Assembly: GCF_001424145.1 (NCBI RefSeq)
Contig: NZ_LMQM01000012.1
Location: 62,001 to 126,000, forward strand
Direction of reading: 5' to 3'
DNA length: 64,000 nt
Source of the DNA: Chryseobacterium sp. Leaf404
Lineage (GTDB): Bacteria > Bacteroidota > Bacteroidia > Flavobacteriales > Weeksellaceae
Under the pieces are notes generated by a model that saw only the letters and a list, made by a program, of their open reading frames with translations, was not told the origin of the DNA and searched no databases. Shown piece after piece: positions 26,653 through 35,941 of this stretch; position 1 is the stretch's first letter, and each line of letters opens with the position of its first letter. The position numbers and the translations under genes were made by a program.

Positions 26653-27000
26653 TTATAAATGAATAAAAAGTGAAGTCCTTTCCCTCTTTTCCAGGTTTTT
26701 CGTTTTATGACCTTTCCCTGAAACATCTTCTACAAGAAGAATTTCTCCGGTTTCGAATTGTCGGATTTCACCAAGCGAAGTTTCTATTTCCACACCGCCA
26801 TCCAAAAGTACGATATATTGTTTTTGTGGCGCTTGATGAAAATCGTAATCATAATCTGCAGAAACGGTCCTGAACTGAAGTTTTTTCACATTAATATCTT
26901 CTGAAAGAAATCCAATTTCGCCCTGATCAATTAACGGAATTTCGATGGCTTCAAAATGAGATTCGCCGTTTTCGTCGCTGAATATTTTTGTGATTTTCAT
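26653..27000 (-). CDS. Small cupin-domain protein
   Basis: 115 residues in one beta-barrel. DYDFHQAPQKQYIVLLDGGVEIETSLGE followed by FETGEILLVEDVSGKGHKT gives the two cupin motifs with metal-binding His (HQAP and GKGHKT). No signal peptide. The substrate is unknown. It is the last gene of the electrophile-detoxification operon, 8 bases after the carboxylesterase, whose substrates are aromatic or quinone adducts in related operons. Confidence 0.85.
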   Translation of the reverse strand: MKITKIFSDENGESHFEAIEIPLIDQGEIGFLSEDINVKKLQFRTVSADYDYDFHQAPQKQYIVLLDGGVEIETSLGEIRQFETGEILLVEDVSGKGHKTKNLEKRERTSLFIHL

Positions 27001-27008
27001 TATTAATT

Positions 27009-27629
27009 TTATTTAAAAACTTTAGAATTTGCCAGCGCCATTTCCTCCTGATTGATAGAATGACCGAAATTAGCGTATACTTTCTCCGTCACATCAGCAT
27101 TCATTTCCTTTAAAATATTCGCTGTTGCGTACACTCTTTCTACCGGAACGTGGAAATCCGGATTGCTCGTTCCCAGGAAAACCGGAGTCTGAGCAAAATC
27201 GCCTTTGTAATTTTCACGGTTGATTTTATCGCCAATGACACCTCCAATAATGGCCACTGCTCCACCATATTTCTGAGCGTTTCTCGCCAAAAATTCCAAA
27301 CTGAGACAGGCACCCTGAGAAAAACCGAAAAAGTAAATATTTTCAGCTTTAATTCCCGCATCCAAAGCTGTTTTCACAGTTTTTCCCACAGTTTCAATGG
27401 CTGATGACAGCCAAGGTTCGTTCTGCTCGACCGGAGCAATGAAGGACAACGGATACCAACTTCCATTGGTTGCCTGTGGCGCCAACAATGCATAATCTTC
27501 TACATTTAAATGTTGCGCTAGGCTCAGAATATCCTCTGCGCTTCCGCCTCTTCCATGTATCATTATTAAAACTTTTTCAGTTTCAATCAATGATTTTCCG
27601 CCTGTTTTTATATCTAAAGTGTGACTCAT
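27009..27629 (-). CDS. Phospholipase/carboxylesterase (MhqD-like alpha/beta hydrolase)
   Basis: 206 residues: KVLIMIHGRGGSAEDIL (oxyanion region), the nucleophile in FFGFSQGACLSLE, an Asp in GTSNPDFHVPVERV and the His in FGHSINQEE. This matches the small carboxylesterase family that includes MhqD of B. subtilis, which is induced by methylhydroquinone together with the ring-cleaving dioxygenases MhqE/MhqO. Here it directly follows two MhqO-like genes, so the same pathway is likely. The gap from the dioxygenase stop is 2 bases. Confidence 0.88.
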   Translation of the reverse strand: MSHTLDIKTGGKSLIETEKVLIMIHGRGGSAEDILSLAQHLNVEDYALLAPQATNGSWYPLSFIAPVEQNEPWLSSAIETVGKTVKTALDAGIKAENIYFFGFSQGACLSLEFLARNAQKYGGAVAIIGGVIGDKINRENYKGDFAQTPVFLGTSNPDFHVPVERVYATANILKEMNADVTEKVYANFGHSINQEEMALANSKVFK

Positions 27630-27631
27630 TT

Positions 27632-28585
27632 TTATCTAAATTTTTCTGTTGGATAATTAATTTCTGGAAGAACATCGATTAAATGCCCTCTGTTTTCTTC
27701 AAACTGTTCTGGCAACATCAGATCCTCACCTAATGACGCCAGTTCTTCATCAATGTCAAAACCAGGACCTGAAGTAGCGATTTCAAACAAAACACCGCCC
27801 GGTTCTCTGAAATAGATGGAAGTGAAATATTTGCGGTCCTTCATTTCCGTATGCTGCAAACCAAACGCATTCACTCTATCAATCATTTCAAGCTGTGTTT
27901 CTGCATTGGGCGTTGCAAAAGCTACGTGATGCACCGTTCCACTTCCTGCGAGACCTTTCAAAACATTGGGCGTGCAAAACAAATCGACATACTTCCCGGG
28001 TCTGTCTTCCGTTCCGAATCTGAACCTGTCCGAACTTTCGGAAATCAACTGATGATCCATCGCCGTGGTTAAAAGCGCGGCCGTTCTTTCATAAGCATCC
28101 AGCCAAATCTCCACGTGATGAAATCCCTTTATGGTGTAATCTTGCGGAATGTAACCGTTGTTATATCCTTTTCGGTCATCTTTATCTGTGAAAACCAGCT
28201 CCAGACCAAGTCCGTCAAAATCTTCTAGAAAAATAAAGACTTCGCCGCCAAAATGCTGCTGTGGTTCTTTGTATGCTATATTAAATTTAGTCAACCTTTC
28301 CAGCCAAAAGTCCAAAGCGTCTATGGAAAGTGAAAAAGCAGTTGTATTCAGCATTCCTTAACCGTTTCTTCCGTTTGCCAGACCTTTACCATAAGGAAAA
28401 GTCGTCATAATGGTTCCCGGTGTTCCAAATTCGTCTCCGAAATAGAAATGATAAACATCGGAATTATCGAAATTGACCGTTTTTTTAATTAACCGAAGTC
28501 CCAAAATTTCGGTGTAGAAATCTATATTTCCCTGTGCATCGCCTGTAATGGCTGTTACGTGGTGAAGTCCTGTGATGAGTGCCAT
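27632..28585 (-). pseudogene. Ring-cleaving dioxygenase (MhqO-like, VOC fold) interrupted by an in-frame stop
   Basis: Two halves in the same frame join to about 316 residues. The first (28585-28361) starts MALITGLHHVTAI and ends at GLANGRNG. A TAA at 28358-28360 interrupts, and the chain goes on as GMLNTTAFSLSIDALDFWLERL to 27632. The paralogue at 29085-30017 aligns over the whole length without a break. Metal-ligand regions GLHHVTA, TVHHVAFAT and REPGGVLFEIAT are intact. A single base change (for example AAA or GAA to TAA) explains the break. An internal start at 28354 could make the C-terminal part, but that would lose one metal ligand. It would cleave aromatic diols in quinone detoxification if intact. 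Confidence 0.85.
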
Positions 28586-28591
28586 AATTTT

Positions 28592-28630
<39 letters not shown>

Positions 28631-28652
28631 ATTAGTTGGTTAGTGGTTTAGA

Positions 28653-28946
28653 TTAATCTTGCTTTAGCCAGACATCGTTATATTCTTCCGGATGGCGTTT
28701 GAACTGCGCGAAAACGTACGGACAAAGCGGTACAATTTTCAAATCATTTTCTCGGGCGTATGAAACCAGTTTTTCCAATAATAATTTAGCAAAACCTCTT
28801 CCCTCGTATTCCTCATCTACTTCCGTGTGGTAAACAGTCAGTTTATGATCTGCGACTGAAATATCCATTTTCCCAACCTTCTTATCGTCTGAAAAAAGCT
28901 GAACTTCCCCTTTTATATTTCCTAAAACTACTTCTGTTCTTTCCAT
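28653..28946 (-). CDS. Small GNAT-family N-acetyltransferase (YjdJ-like)
   Basis: 97 residues: DHKLTVYHTEVDEEYEGRGFAKLLLEKLV holds the acetyl-CoA pyrophosphate loop (R/Q-x-x-G-x-G/A reads EGRGFAK), followed by LKIVPLCPYVFAQFKRHPEEYNDV, the typical end of the compact Acetyltransf_CG family. The acceptor is unknown; several relatives are linked to stress. It lies between two ring-cleaving dioxygenase genes in one operon. Confidence 0.9.
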   Translation of the reverse strand: MERTEVVLGNIKGEVQLFSDDKKVGKMDISVADHKLTVYHTEVDEEYEGRGFAKLLLEKLVSYARENDLKIVPLCPYVFAQFKRHPEEYNDVWLKQD

Positions 28947-29084
28947 TGTATTAATTTTTTTAAAATTGATGATTCAAGATTCAGGCTGAATATTGAATTC
29001 AATAAAAAGCCTGAACATTGATCTGATTATTTTGATTTTAAATCCTGAATAAAGATAGAGCGTTTGCCGAAACCGGCTGATGAT

Positions 29085-30017
29085 CTATGATAACTTAGGC
29101 AAAGATTGTTCTACCTGGGCGCGCATTGCTTCGTACTGTTTTGGCAGTTTTAAATTTTGACCCAGTTCGTTCAAAGGCTCATCTACAGTGAAACCAGGGT
29201 TGTCAGTTGCTATTTCAAACAAAACGCCGCCCGGTTCGCGGAAATACAATGAGAAGAAATAATCTCTGTTGATTTTTGGTGTAATATTCAGCCCTGAAGC
29301 CATTACTTTGTCGTGATATTCCATCAAAATATCATCATTTGCTACGCGGAAAGCAATGTGGTGATTGGTTCCGGAGGCATTTCTGCCAGCTGGTAATTTA
29401 TCGTTTTCAATAATATCAATCAGATTTGCAGTATCGATAGCGTCTGTCGCAAAACGATATCTGTCGCCTTCCTGTTTCTGAAGATCGTATCCAAGAATAT
29501 CAGTCAAAACTTTAATCGTAGGATCAGCCTTTTTCAAAGTTAAAGTCACGTTATGAAAACCCTTCAAACCATTTTCATCCGTAATATCATCCGTGGTCCA
29601 AACTTTTCTGTCATCTGGCGTAGAAGCTTCGATAAACTGCAGCTGAAGTCCGTCCGGATCTTTGAATGAAATTAATTTTTCACCAAAAATCTCACCTTCT
29701 TCAAAGTTTACATTAAACTGTTGCAATCTCGCTTTCCAAAAACCCAAACTACCTTTCGGAACAGAATAGCCGATGTGTGTTGCCAGACCGTTTCCGTTGA
29801 TTCCTGCGCCAATGCCTTCCCACGGGAAAAATGTAAGAATCGTTCCCGGTGTTCCTGTTTCGTTCCCGAAATAAAAGTGATAAGTTCCAGGATCATCAAA
29901 GTTTACGGTTTTTTTCACGAGTCTCAAACCTAAAACCTGAGTGTAAAAATCTAAGTTTCTTTTGGCATTGTTGGCGATTGCGGTAATGTGGTGCAATCCT
30001 AAAATTCTATTTTCCAT
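29085..30017 (-). CDS. Ring-cleaving dioxygenase (MhqO-like, VOC family)
   Basis: 310 residues with two glyoxalase/VOC modules. GLHHITAIANNAKRNLDFYTQVLGLRLVKKTVNFDDPGTYHFYFG opens the chain, TNHHIAFRV lies near residue 215, and REPGGVLFEIATDNPGFTVDEP near 270. These provide the His-His-Glu metal site for cleaving hydroquinone or catechol rings. In B. subtilis the related MhqE/MhqO detoxify methylhydroquinone. It is the first gene of the operon and has the activator promoter 35 bases upstream of its start. Confidence 0.92.
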   Translation of the reverse strand: MENRILGLHHITAIANNAKRNLDFYTQVLGLRLVKKTVNFDDPGTYHFYFGNETGTPGTILTFFPWEGIGAGINGNGLATHIGYSVPKGSLGFWKARLQQFNVNFEEGEIFGEKLISFKDPDGLQLQFIEASTPDDRKVWTTDDITDENGLKGFHNVTLTLKKADPTIKVLTDILGYDLQKQEGDRYRFATDAIDTANLIDIIENDKLPAGRNASGTNHHIAFRVANDDILMEYHDKVMASGLNITPKINRDYFFSLYFREPGGVLFEIATDNPGFTVDEPLNELGQNLKLPKQYEAMRAQVEQSLPKLS

Positions 30018-30051
30018 TTTGTTTAATTTTAATTATTTGATTTTGATATGA

Positions 30052-30095
30052 CAAATTTAGGATGACAGAAAATCCTGCACATTTAACTAGATTAA
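30052..30095 (-). promoter_or_regulatory. Activator-type promoter, copy C (dioxygenase operon)
   Basis: Minus-strand TAAATTTG (30059-30052), 22 bases, then TTTAACTAGATTAA (30082-30095). Flanking TGCACA and TTAATAAAT are also conserved with copy A. This drives the ring-dioxygenase/GNAT/esterase/cupin operon. Confidence 0.75.
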
Positions 30096-30157
30096 TAAAT
30101 ATGTTTTTTAATAAAAAAACAGTCAAAGCGTAAAAAAAGCAATTCCACCGAATCATT

Positions 30158-30211
30158 TTGCCCGTTCACCGAAAAACCCGTCATTTTCCTGAGATTCCTG
30201 CAGACCTTTAC
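30158..30211 (+). promoter_or_regulatory. Constant-geometry stress promoter element, copy 1 (dps)
   Basis: TTGCCCGTTCACCGAA (30158-30173), then exactly 30 bases, then ACCTTTAC (30204-30211) as the -7 box. GAGATTCcTGC just before the -7 box is shared with copies 3 and 4. About 45 bases remain to the dps ATG. Confidence 0.75.
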
Positions 30212-30256
30212 ACAAGAATTAGAACAATAACGCTTTAAACTTAAAATCTCAATATT

Positions 30257-30730
30257 ATGAAAACAAACATCGGAGTTACAGAAAAAAACACAGAGGCTGT
30301 AGCAGAGCAACTGGCAAAACTTTTGGCAGACGAAACTGTACTTTACATCAAAACAAGAAATGCCCACTGGAACGTGACGGGCGATAATTTTCACGCCAAA
30401 CATATTTTCTTTGAGGAGCAGTACAAACAGCTGGATGAAATGATTGACAGCGTTGCCGAGCGTATTCGTAAAATCGGACATTACGCGCCCGCAACAATGA
30501 AAATGTATCTGGAATTAACACATCTTACCGAATACAGCGACAGAACCAACGACGGTTTGGGCTATATGAAAGATTTACTGAAAGACCACGAAAGCATTAT
30601 CGATTTCTTAAGAGGAAATGTAACGCCTTTTGCCGATAAATACAAAGATTATGGCTCCAGCGACTTCATCACAGGCCTGATAGAAACGCACGAAGAAATG
30701 GCGTGGATGATTCGTTCTTACTTTAGATAG
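30257..30730 (+). CDS. dps: Dps-family ferritin-like DNA-protecting protein
   Basis: 157 residues forming a four-helix ferritin-like fold. The ferroxidase site residues are visible in TRNAHWNVTGDNFHAKHIFFEEQYKQLDEMIDSVAERIR (His, then Asp/Glu across the dimer). Dps dodecamers oxidise Fe2+ with hydrogen peroxide and protect DNA in the cytoplasm. It is monocistronic, ending before a long hairpin, and is driven by the shared stress promoter. Confidence 0.97.
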   Translation: MKTNIGVTEKNTEAVAEQLAKLLADETVLYIKTRNAHWNVTGDNFHAKHIFFEEQYKQLDEMIDSVAERIRKIGHYAPATMKMYLELTHLTEYSDRTNDGLGYMKDLLKDHESIIDFLRGNVTPFADKYKDYGSSDFITGLIETHEEMAWMIRSYFR

Positions 30731-30736
30731 TTAGGT

Positions 30737-30784
30737 TGCCACGAATGCACGAATATAAATTTAAAAATTCGTGCATTCGTGGCA
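30737..30784. terminator. Perfect 18-bp hairpin after dps
   Basis: TGCCACGAATGCACGAAT / ATTCGTGCATTCGTGGCA with a 12-base loop. It has no T-run, so it may be a palindromic intergenic repeat used for mRNA end protection rather than a classic terminator. Confidence 0.6.
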
Positions 30785-30859
30785 TCAATAAATGAGAACC
30801 AGAAGCAATATTTAAAGAGAATTTAAAGCGGTTTTAAGAAGAATCAAAAAAGGAATAAT

Positions 30860-30867
30860 TATATTTG
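30860..30867 (+). promoter_or_regulatory. Promoter -7 box of the LytTR regulator
   Basis: TATATTTG matches TAnnTTTG and lies 24 bases before the ATG. No clear -33 TTG is seen. Confidence 0.5.
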
Positions 30868-30891
30868 TGTAAACCATAAATAACTATTTCT

Positions 30892-31587
30892 ATGAAAGCC
30901 CTGATTGTTGATGATAACGATATTGCCAGAACCACTTTATCACATTTGGCAAAACAGGTTCCGAATCTCACGATTGTCAACCAATATTCCAACGCAATAG
31001 AAGCTTACCATCATCTTCAGAATAACCACGTTGACCTGATATTTCTGGATATCGAAATGCCGGAAATGACAGGAATTGAGCTTACAAAAGCGCTTTCAGG
31101 GAAAGAAACCATTATTATTTTCACCTCATCCAACAAAGATTATGCGCTCGAAGCTTTTGAACTCAACATCGCAGATTACATCCTGAAACCCGTGATGCCT
31201 GCGAGATTTTTACAGGCGGTGAGCAAGGTGCAGTCGATTTTGGAAAGCAGAAAAGATGAAGTAGAAGTCACCAAAGATGAATTCCTTTTCGTCCGCGACT
31301 CCAATATCACAAGGCGTTTGAAGCTCGATGATATTTTTTATGCAGAAGCGATGGGCGATTACGTGAAATTTTACACCAGAGAAAAAATGTTCGCCATTCA
31401 CGGAACAATGAAATCGGCGGAGGAACGTTTGCCGAAGAATAATTTTATCAGAGTTCATCGGTCTTTCATCATTGCGGTGGATAAAATTGATACCCTTCAG
31501 GATGGCGGAATTATGATCAACGGAAAATTCATTCCCGTGGCAGACACTTACAGAAAGTCACTCAACACAAGGATGAATATTTTTTAA
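30892..31587 (+). CDS. LytTR-type response regulator
   Basis: 231 residues. The receiver domain (1-118) has ALIVDDNDIART with the acidic pair, the phosphoacceptor Asp in LIFLDIEMPEMTG near residue 53, and the Lys in ILKPVMPARF. The LytTR DNA-binding domain (about 133-231) shows FLFVRDSNITRRLKLDDIFYAEAMGDYVKFYT and FIRVHRSFIIAVDKID. It would bind promoter direct repeats when phosphorylated. The next gene is a hybrid histidine kinase about 290 bp downstream, a plausible but not proven partner. Confidence 0.95.
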   Translation: MKALIVDDNDIARTTLSHLAKQVPNLTIVNQYSNAIEAYHHLQNNHVDLIFLDIEMPEMTGIELTKALSGKETIIIFTSSNKDYALEAFELNIADYILKPVMPARFLQAVSKVQSILESRKDEVEVTKDEFLFVRDSNITRRLKLDDIFYAEAMGDYVKFYTREKMFAIHGTMKSAEERLPKNNFIRVHRSFIIAVDKIDTLQDGGIMINGKFIPVADTYRKSLNTRMNIF

Positions 31588-31599
31588 CTTATTTTTTGG

Positions 31600-31850
31600 G
31601 CAGCTTTTCCGTCTTCCACTCCCGCTTTTTTTGTCATTGCGAACAAAGTGAAGCAATCTGTTGAAAATATCCTCAATCGCAATAACAAAAAAGAGCTCCG
31701 TTCAAGCCGGGCTGCAGATTCGCCGTTTCAAAGTAAGCGCAAAATTTCCCTCCATTGGAAATCGAGGAACGAGATTCGCCGAATCAATTAAATAAATATT
31801 ATGAGGCATTGGTGTCAAAAATTCTTCGAATTTTTGACGGGGTAGTTTCA
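31600..31850. repeat. Mosaic of dispersed intergenic repeats
   Basis: It holds TGTCATTGCGAACAAAGTGA, of a type recurring in many bacterial genomes, then CTCCATTGGAAATCGAGGAA, and then the palindrome CAAAAATTCTTCGAATTTTTG joined to GACGGGGTAGTTT (31817-31850), which is shared with the elements at 19706 and 23656. No gene is present. Confidence 0.6.
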
Positions 31851-31879
31851 AAAATATGAAAAAAAACACAAAGTAAATT

Positions 31880-34102
31880 ATGATAAACACATCCTCATTA
31901 ATGGGTAACAAACGTTTTGCTTACTTGATTGTTTTGACATTCATTGCAGACTCCATATTGTTGATTGCAGTGCAGATTAACTCAGCAAGGAATACGAAAG
32001 AACTCATCAAAAACAACAATATCCTGCTCCACGAGCTGAGTTCGAGCAATCACTTACGCGAAATCGACCGTGATATTCTCGGCGTATAAAGCAGAATCCG
32101 GGCTTCCATTGCCACCAACGACACGACCCATCTGAACGGTGTAGACCAGAAAATTGACGAAGTAGAAAACTTCCTCGATTCCCTTTCAGAAGACAACGCA
32201 GATGCCACAGAAGATAAACTCATCAAAAGACTTGGCAAACTGGCAATGGACAAAAAAATAGTGAAAGAAAAACTCCTGCACCGTTACCACTCCATTGGTG
32301 ATATGGACGATCAGACTTCTATTGCCAATCCAGGAGCGAGAAAAATATCAAACGAAATCACAGACATCACCGCAAAAATCTACAAAAGCCGCAGACTGCA
32401 AATGGCTGACCTCAGCAGAAAAAATGCAGAGATGGGGAAAAAAGCAAAAATGTACGACATTTCACTCCTTGCATTACTGGTGCTCAGTGGTTCTATCATT
32501 GGCTACCACATTATCCGACAGTTCAGAAGACAGCATTTATTAATTAAAGAATTAGACGTTTCAGAAAAAAAAGCATCGGTTGCCGCACAAACCAAAGAGA
32601 ATTTCCTAGCCAATATGAGCCACGAAATCAGAACACCTTTAAGCGGAATTTTGGGCTTTACCAATCTCTTGCAGAAACGACCTTTGGATGAAACCTCGAA
32701 GGAATTTGTTTCCTCCATTCAGCGGTCGGGGGAAAACCTGATGGCGATTATCAATGATATTTTAGATTTATCAAAAATCGAGGCCGGAATGATGCGGATT
32801 ACGCCGGGAACATTCAGTATCAACGGTTTAATCAACTCTGTAGAAACTCTGTTCCTTGAAAGAGCAAAAGAAAAAGGGCTGACGATCTCCAGCAAAGTTG
32901 ACGCTTCCATTCCGGATACCTTAACCGGCGATGCGACAAGACTCACGCAAATTTTGGTGAACCTCATCGGAAATGCGATCAAATTTACCCATCAGGGAAA
33001 AATAGATATTGAAATATTTAAAAAATCTCAAACTGAAAAAAATATTGTTCTCGGTTTTAAAATCTCAGACACCGGCATCGGGATCGACAAAGAAAAACTG
33101 AACGAAGTTTTTGAGCGTTTCAATCAGGGTGAAGATTCGATCACCAGAAATTTTGGCGGAACAGGATTGGGTTTAGCCATTGTAAAAAATCTGATTCTTC
33201 TGCAAAATGGCAATATCGAAGTCATCAGTGAGCAGGGAAAAGGGACCACTTTCGTTTTCGAAATTCCGTATGGCATTTCTGAGGAACAGCTTAAAACGGT
33301 GAATCCTGTCAACCCGGATTATTTTAAAGACAAATCCAATACAGCACTGCGGATTTTGGTGGTAGATGACAACGCAATCAATCAAAGTCTGATGAAGCAT
33401 CTGTTATCCCAATGGAACATCGATTTTGATATTGTTTCCAACGGTCTGGAAGCAGTAGAACAATTGATCAACGAAACGTATGATCTGGTTCTGATGGACA
33501 TTCAGATGCCAAAAATGGATGGTTATGCGGCGACACAACAGATCCGCGAAGTTCTGAAACTGGAAATCCCAATCATCGCAATGACGGCGCACGCACTGGC
33601 AGGCGAACGGGAAAAATGCCTGAGCAGCGGGATGAATGAATATATTTCTAAACCCATCAAAGAGGAGGAATTATTCAAATTAATATCTAATTTCGGACTG
33701 AAAGATTCGGAAACAAATGATGCAAAAAAACTGCAGAATGAAAGGAAATTTGAGTTCATCCATTTATCCTATATGCAGTCTGTCAGCGGCGGCGATACTT
33801 CTTTTGAACAGACCGTGACGCAACAGTTTATAGACAATATCCCCTCACATTTGGAACAGTTAAATTCGGCCTATCATAAAAAGGATTTCACCACAGTAAA
33901 ACTGCGCGCACACGATTTGAAATCCAGCATTTCCATCATGGGATTGTTGCCCTTATTACAGGAAAAACTGAATGTGCTGGAGATGGCAACCGAACAGAAT
34001 GTCACTGCTGAGCAAGCTTTAAAAACTGTGACGGAAACCATAAATAATGCGCTTGAAGAAGCCAAAATATTTTCACAATCACTTCACCAACTAAAAAATT
34101 AA
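31880..34102 (+). pseudogene. Hybrid histidine kinase interrupted by an in-frame TAA after the N-terminal segment
   Basis: One frame of about 740 codons carries a TAA at 32087-32089. Before it, residues 1-69 hold the first membrane helix (YLIVLTFIADSILLIAVQI). After it comes an uninterrupted extracytoplasmic helix region, a second membrane helix near residue 200, HisKA (MSHEIRTPLSGILGF, His near 246), HATPase_c (NLIGNAIKF, DTGIGID, GGTGLGLAIV), a receiver (LMDIQMPKMDG, Asp near 539) and HPt (AHDLKSS, His near 677). The parts flanking the stop fit one sensor of CHASE3-like layout. The stop could be a point mutation (for example GAA to TAA). A product from the ATG at 32246 would keep one membrane helix and the kinase core. 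Confidence 0.85.
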
Positions 34103-34106
34103 TACA

Positions 34107-35165
34107 ATAAACTTATTCTCACCTTTAACGCTACCTGAACTAACTTTAAAAAACAGAATTGTAGTATCGCCAATGCAGCAGTACAGCGCAACAAACGGTG
34201 TTCCCGGAAACTGGCACCTTGTGCATCTGGGCAGCCGCGCGGTAGGTGGTGCAGGCCTTATTATGACTGAATGTACCGCCGTTTCACCCGAAGGTTTAGC
34301 CACGCTGAGCGATGTCGGAATCTGGAACGACGAACAAAAAAATGCCTGGCAGAACATCGTGGAATTTGTGCACGAGCAAGACGCAAAAATCGGAATCCAA
34401 CTGTGGCATTCCGGCGGAAAAGGCAGCCTGAAACATCCCAACGAGCGTATGAAACCGCTGACGAAAGAAGAAGGCGGCTGGACTGTAAAATCATCTTATC
34501 CGACAGAAATGAACGGCGTCATTCCACAGGAATTGACCATTGATGAGATTCAGGAACTGAAAGAAAACTTCGTAGAGGCTGCGCGCAGAGCTGTGAAAGC
34601 AGGCTTTGACACCATAGAACTACACGCCGGTCACGGTTATCTTTTTCACCAGTTCTACTCCGCTGTCATCAATAAAAGAAATGACGAATACGGCGGAAGC
34701 CTGCAGAACAGAATCCGTTTTCTGGTAGAAACCGTTGGCGAAGTGCGAAGGGTAATTCCAGACGAAATGCCTTTGCTGGTGAGAATCTCAGCTGTTGATT
34801 ATCTGGAAACGCCGGATGCGTGGACTTTGGATGACAGTATTATTCTGGCTAAAATCCTGAAAGAAAATGGCGTGGACCTTATCACGGCTTCCGGCGGTGG
34901 ATTTGCGAACGTAAGCAAAGACCGCGTTTTCCCAAGTTATCAGGTGCCGTTTTCATCCATTATCAAACAGCAAACGGTGATTGCTACCGGCGCAGTCGGA
35001 ATGATTACGGAGGCGGTTCAGGCGAATGATATCATTGTGAATGACGAGGCAGATTTGGTTTTCATTGCAAGAGAACACTTGCGTGATCCCTATTTTGCAC
35101 TGCATTCTGCGATAGAACTGGAAATAGAAACTGAAATTCCTTGGCAGTATAAAAGAGCTTTTTAA
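34107..35165 (+). CDS. Old Yellow Enzyme family NADH:flavin oxidoreductase (YqjM/XenA type)
   Basis: The first ATG is at 34173, but the frame upstream encodes the essential N-terminal strand: NLFSPLTLPELTLKNRIVV then SPM. The natural start is therefore near 34107, where the codon is ATA, 4 bases after the kinase stop. Total length from there is 352 residues, normal for the family. FMN-site motifs include WHLVHLGSRAVGGAGLIMTE, WHSGGKG, FDTIELHAGHGYLFHQF, LVRISAVDY and LITASGGG. The usual redox-tuning Cys after SPM is Gln. It reduces activated C=C bonds of enones and quinones. Start-codon loss may abolish or lower expression; ATA may also be used weakly. Confidence 0.88.
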   Translation: MNLFSPLTLPELTLKNRIVVSPMQQYSATNGVPGNWHLVHLGSRAVGGAGLIMTECTAVSPEGLATLSDVGIWNDEQKNAWQNIVEFVHEQDAKIGIQLWHSGGKGSLKHPNERMKPLTKEEGGWTVKSSYPTEMNGVIPQELTIDEIQELKENFVEAARRAVKAGFDTIELHAGHGYLFHQFYSAVINKRNDEYGGSLQNRIRFLVETVGEVRRVIPDEMPLLVRISAVDYLETPDAWTLDDSIILAKILKENGVDLITASGGGFANVSKDRVFPSYQVPFSSIIKQQTVIATGAVGMITEAVQANDIIVNDEADLVFIAREHLRDPYFALHSAIELEIETEIPWQYKRAF

Positions 35166-35187
35166 TCCAATTTAAAATCGCATCAAA

Positions 35188-35742
35188 ATGGAAAATCCCG
35201 GCGCATCTGTGGTGATAACCCACCATATTCTGGACAACAAACAGGCGGAGTACGAAAAATGGCTGGACGAGATTGTCCCCGTTTCCAAACATTCCGAAGG
35301 TTTTATAGATCTGCAGATTGTGCGCCCGATCCCGAAGCTGACTTTTGTGTACACGGTGATCATCCGTTTCGACACCATCAGCAATCTGAAACACTGGATG
35401 GAATCTGACGACAGAAAAAAACTGATCGAAAAAGCCAATCCTTATTTTAGGAAAAACGACCGCTATCAGATCAAGTCAGGTCTGGATTTTCTCTTCAATA
35501 ACGAAAGTGAGGGGAACAAAGTTCCGGTCCGCTGGAAGCAGTTTCTGGCAACCTGGTCAGCAATCTATCCGGTATCCATTTTGGTTCCGCTGGTTTCACT
35601 TCCGGTTTTGAGACTGTTGAAAATTCCCGAAAACCATTATTCGGATGCGTTGATCAACTCGGGAATCATTGTATTTCTAATAGTTTTTGTGGTGATGCCG
35701 AACTACACGAAGCTGATTAAAAAATGGCTTTATGAATCATAA
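35188..35742 (+). CDS. Membrane-anchored antibiotic-biosynthesis-monooxygenase (ABM) domain protein
   Basis: 184 residues. The N-terminal 95 residues form a ferredoxin-like ABM domain (VVITHHILDNKQAEYEKWLDEI, FIDLQIVRP), followed by two hydrophobic helices (FLATWSAIYPVSILVPLVSL and SGIIVFLIVFVVMPNY). This is the COG3224 layout. ABM proteins such as YgiN act on quinols, which fits the OYE gene 22 bases upstream. Actual substrate unknown. Confidence 0.85.
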   Translation: MENPGASVVITHHILDNKQAEYEKWLDEIVPVSKHSEGFIDLQIVRPIPKLTFVYTVIIRFDTISNLKHWMESDDRKKLIEKANPYFRKNDRYQIKSGLDFLFNNESEGNKVPVRWKQFLATWSAIYPVSILVPLVSLPVLRLLKIPENHYSDALINSGIIVFLIVFVVMPNYTKLIKKWLYES

Positions 35743-35765
35743 AATTTAATAAGATCAACAACTAT

Positions 35766-35791
35766 AATCACTGAAAAAATCTTCAGTGATT
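35766..35791 (+). terminator. Terminator of the OYE/ABM operon
   Basis: AATCACTGAA / TTCAGTGATT with a 6-base loop, followed by T8. Confidence 0.92.
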
Positions 35792-35854
35792 TTTTTTGTT
35801 TTTTCATTTAAAAAATTGTCTTTAACTTATTAATATTTTATTTAACGACACTTT

Positions 35855-35908
35855 TTGCCTATTCATCGATGTTCAATTGATTTTAAAATGCATTTATAAT
35901 AATTTTAC
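35855..35908 (+). promoter_or_regulatory. Constant-geometry stress promoter element, copy 2
   Basis: TTGCCTATTCATCGAT (35855-35870), exactly 30 bases, then AATTTTAC (35901-35908). It is the least conserved of the four copies but has identical spacing. It precedes the SRPBCC-like gene by 33 bases. Confidence 0.65.
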
Positions 35909-35941
35909 TTCATTAAATAAATCAATTAAACTTTATACATT

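Noticed and set aside
28354..28360. Stop codon read-through or recoding of TAA in this organism
   Set aside because: Many intact genes in the window end in TAA, so general recoding is excluded; programmed read-through has no supporting signal.
30092..30481. Minus-strand frame of 129 codons
   Set aside because: Antisense to dps and to both promoter elements between dps and the dioxygenase.
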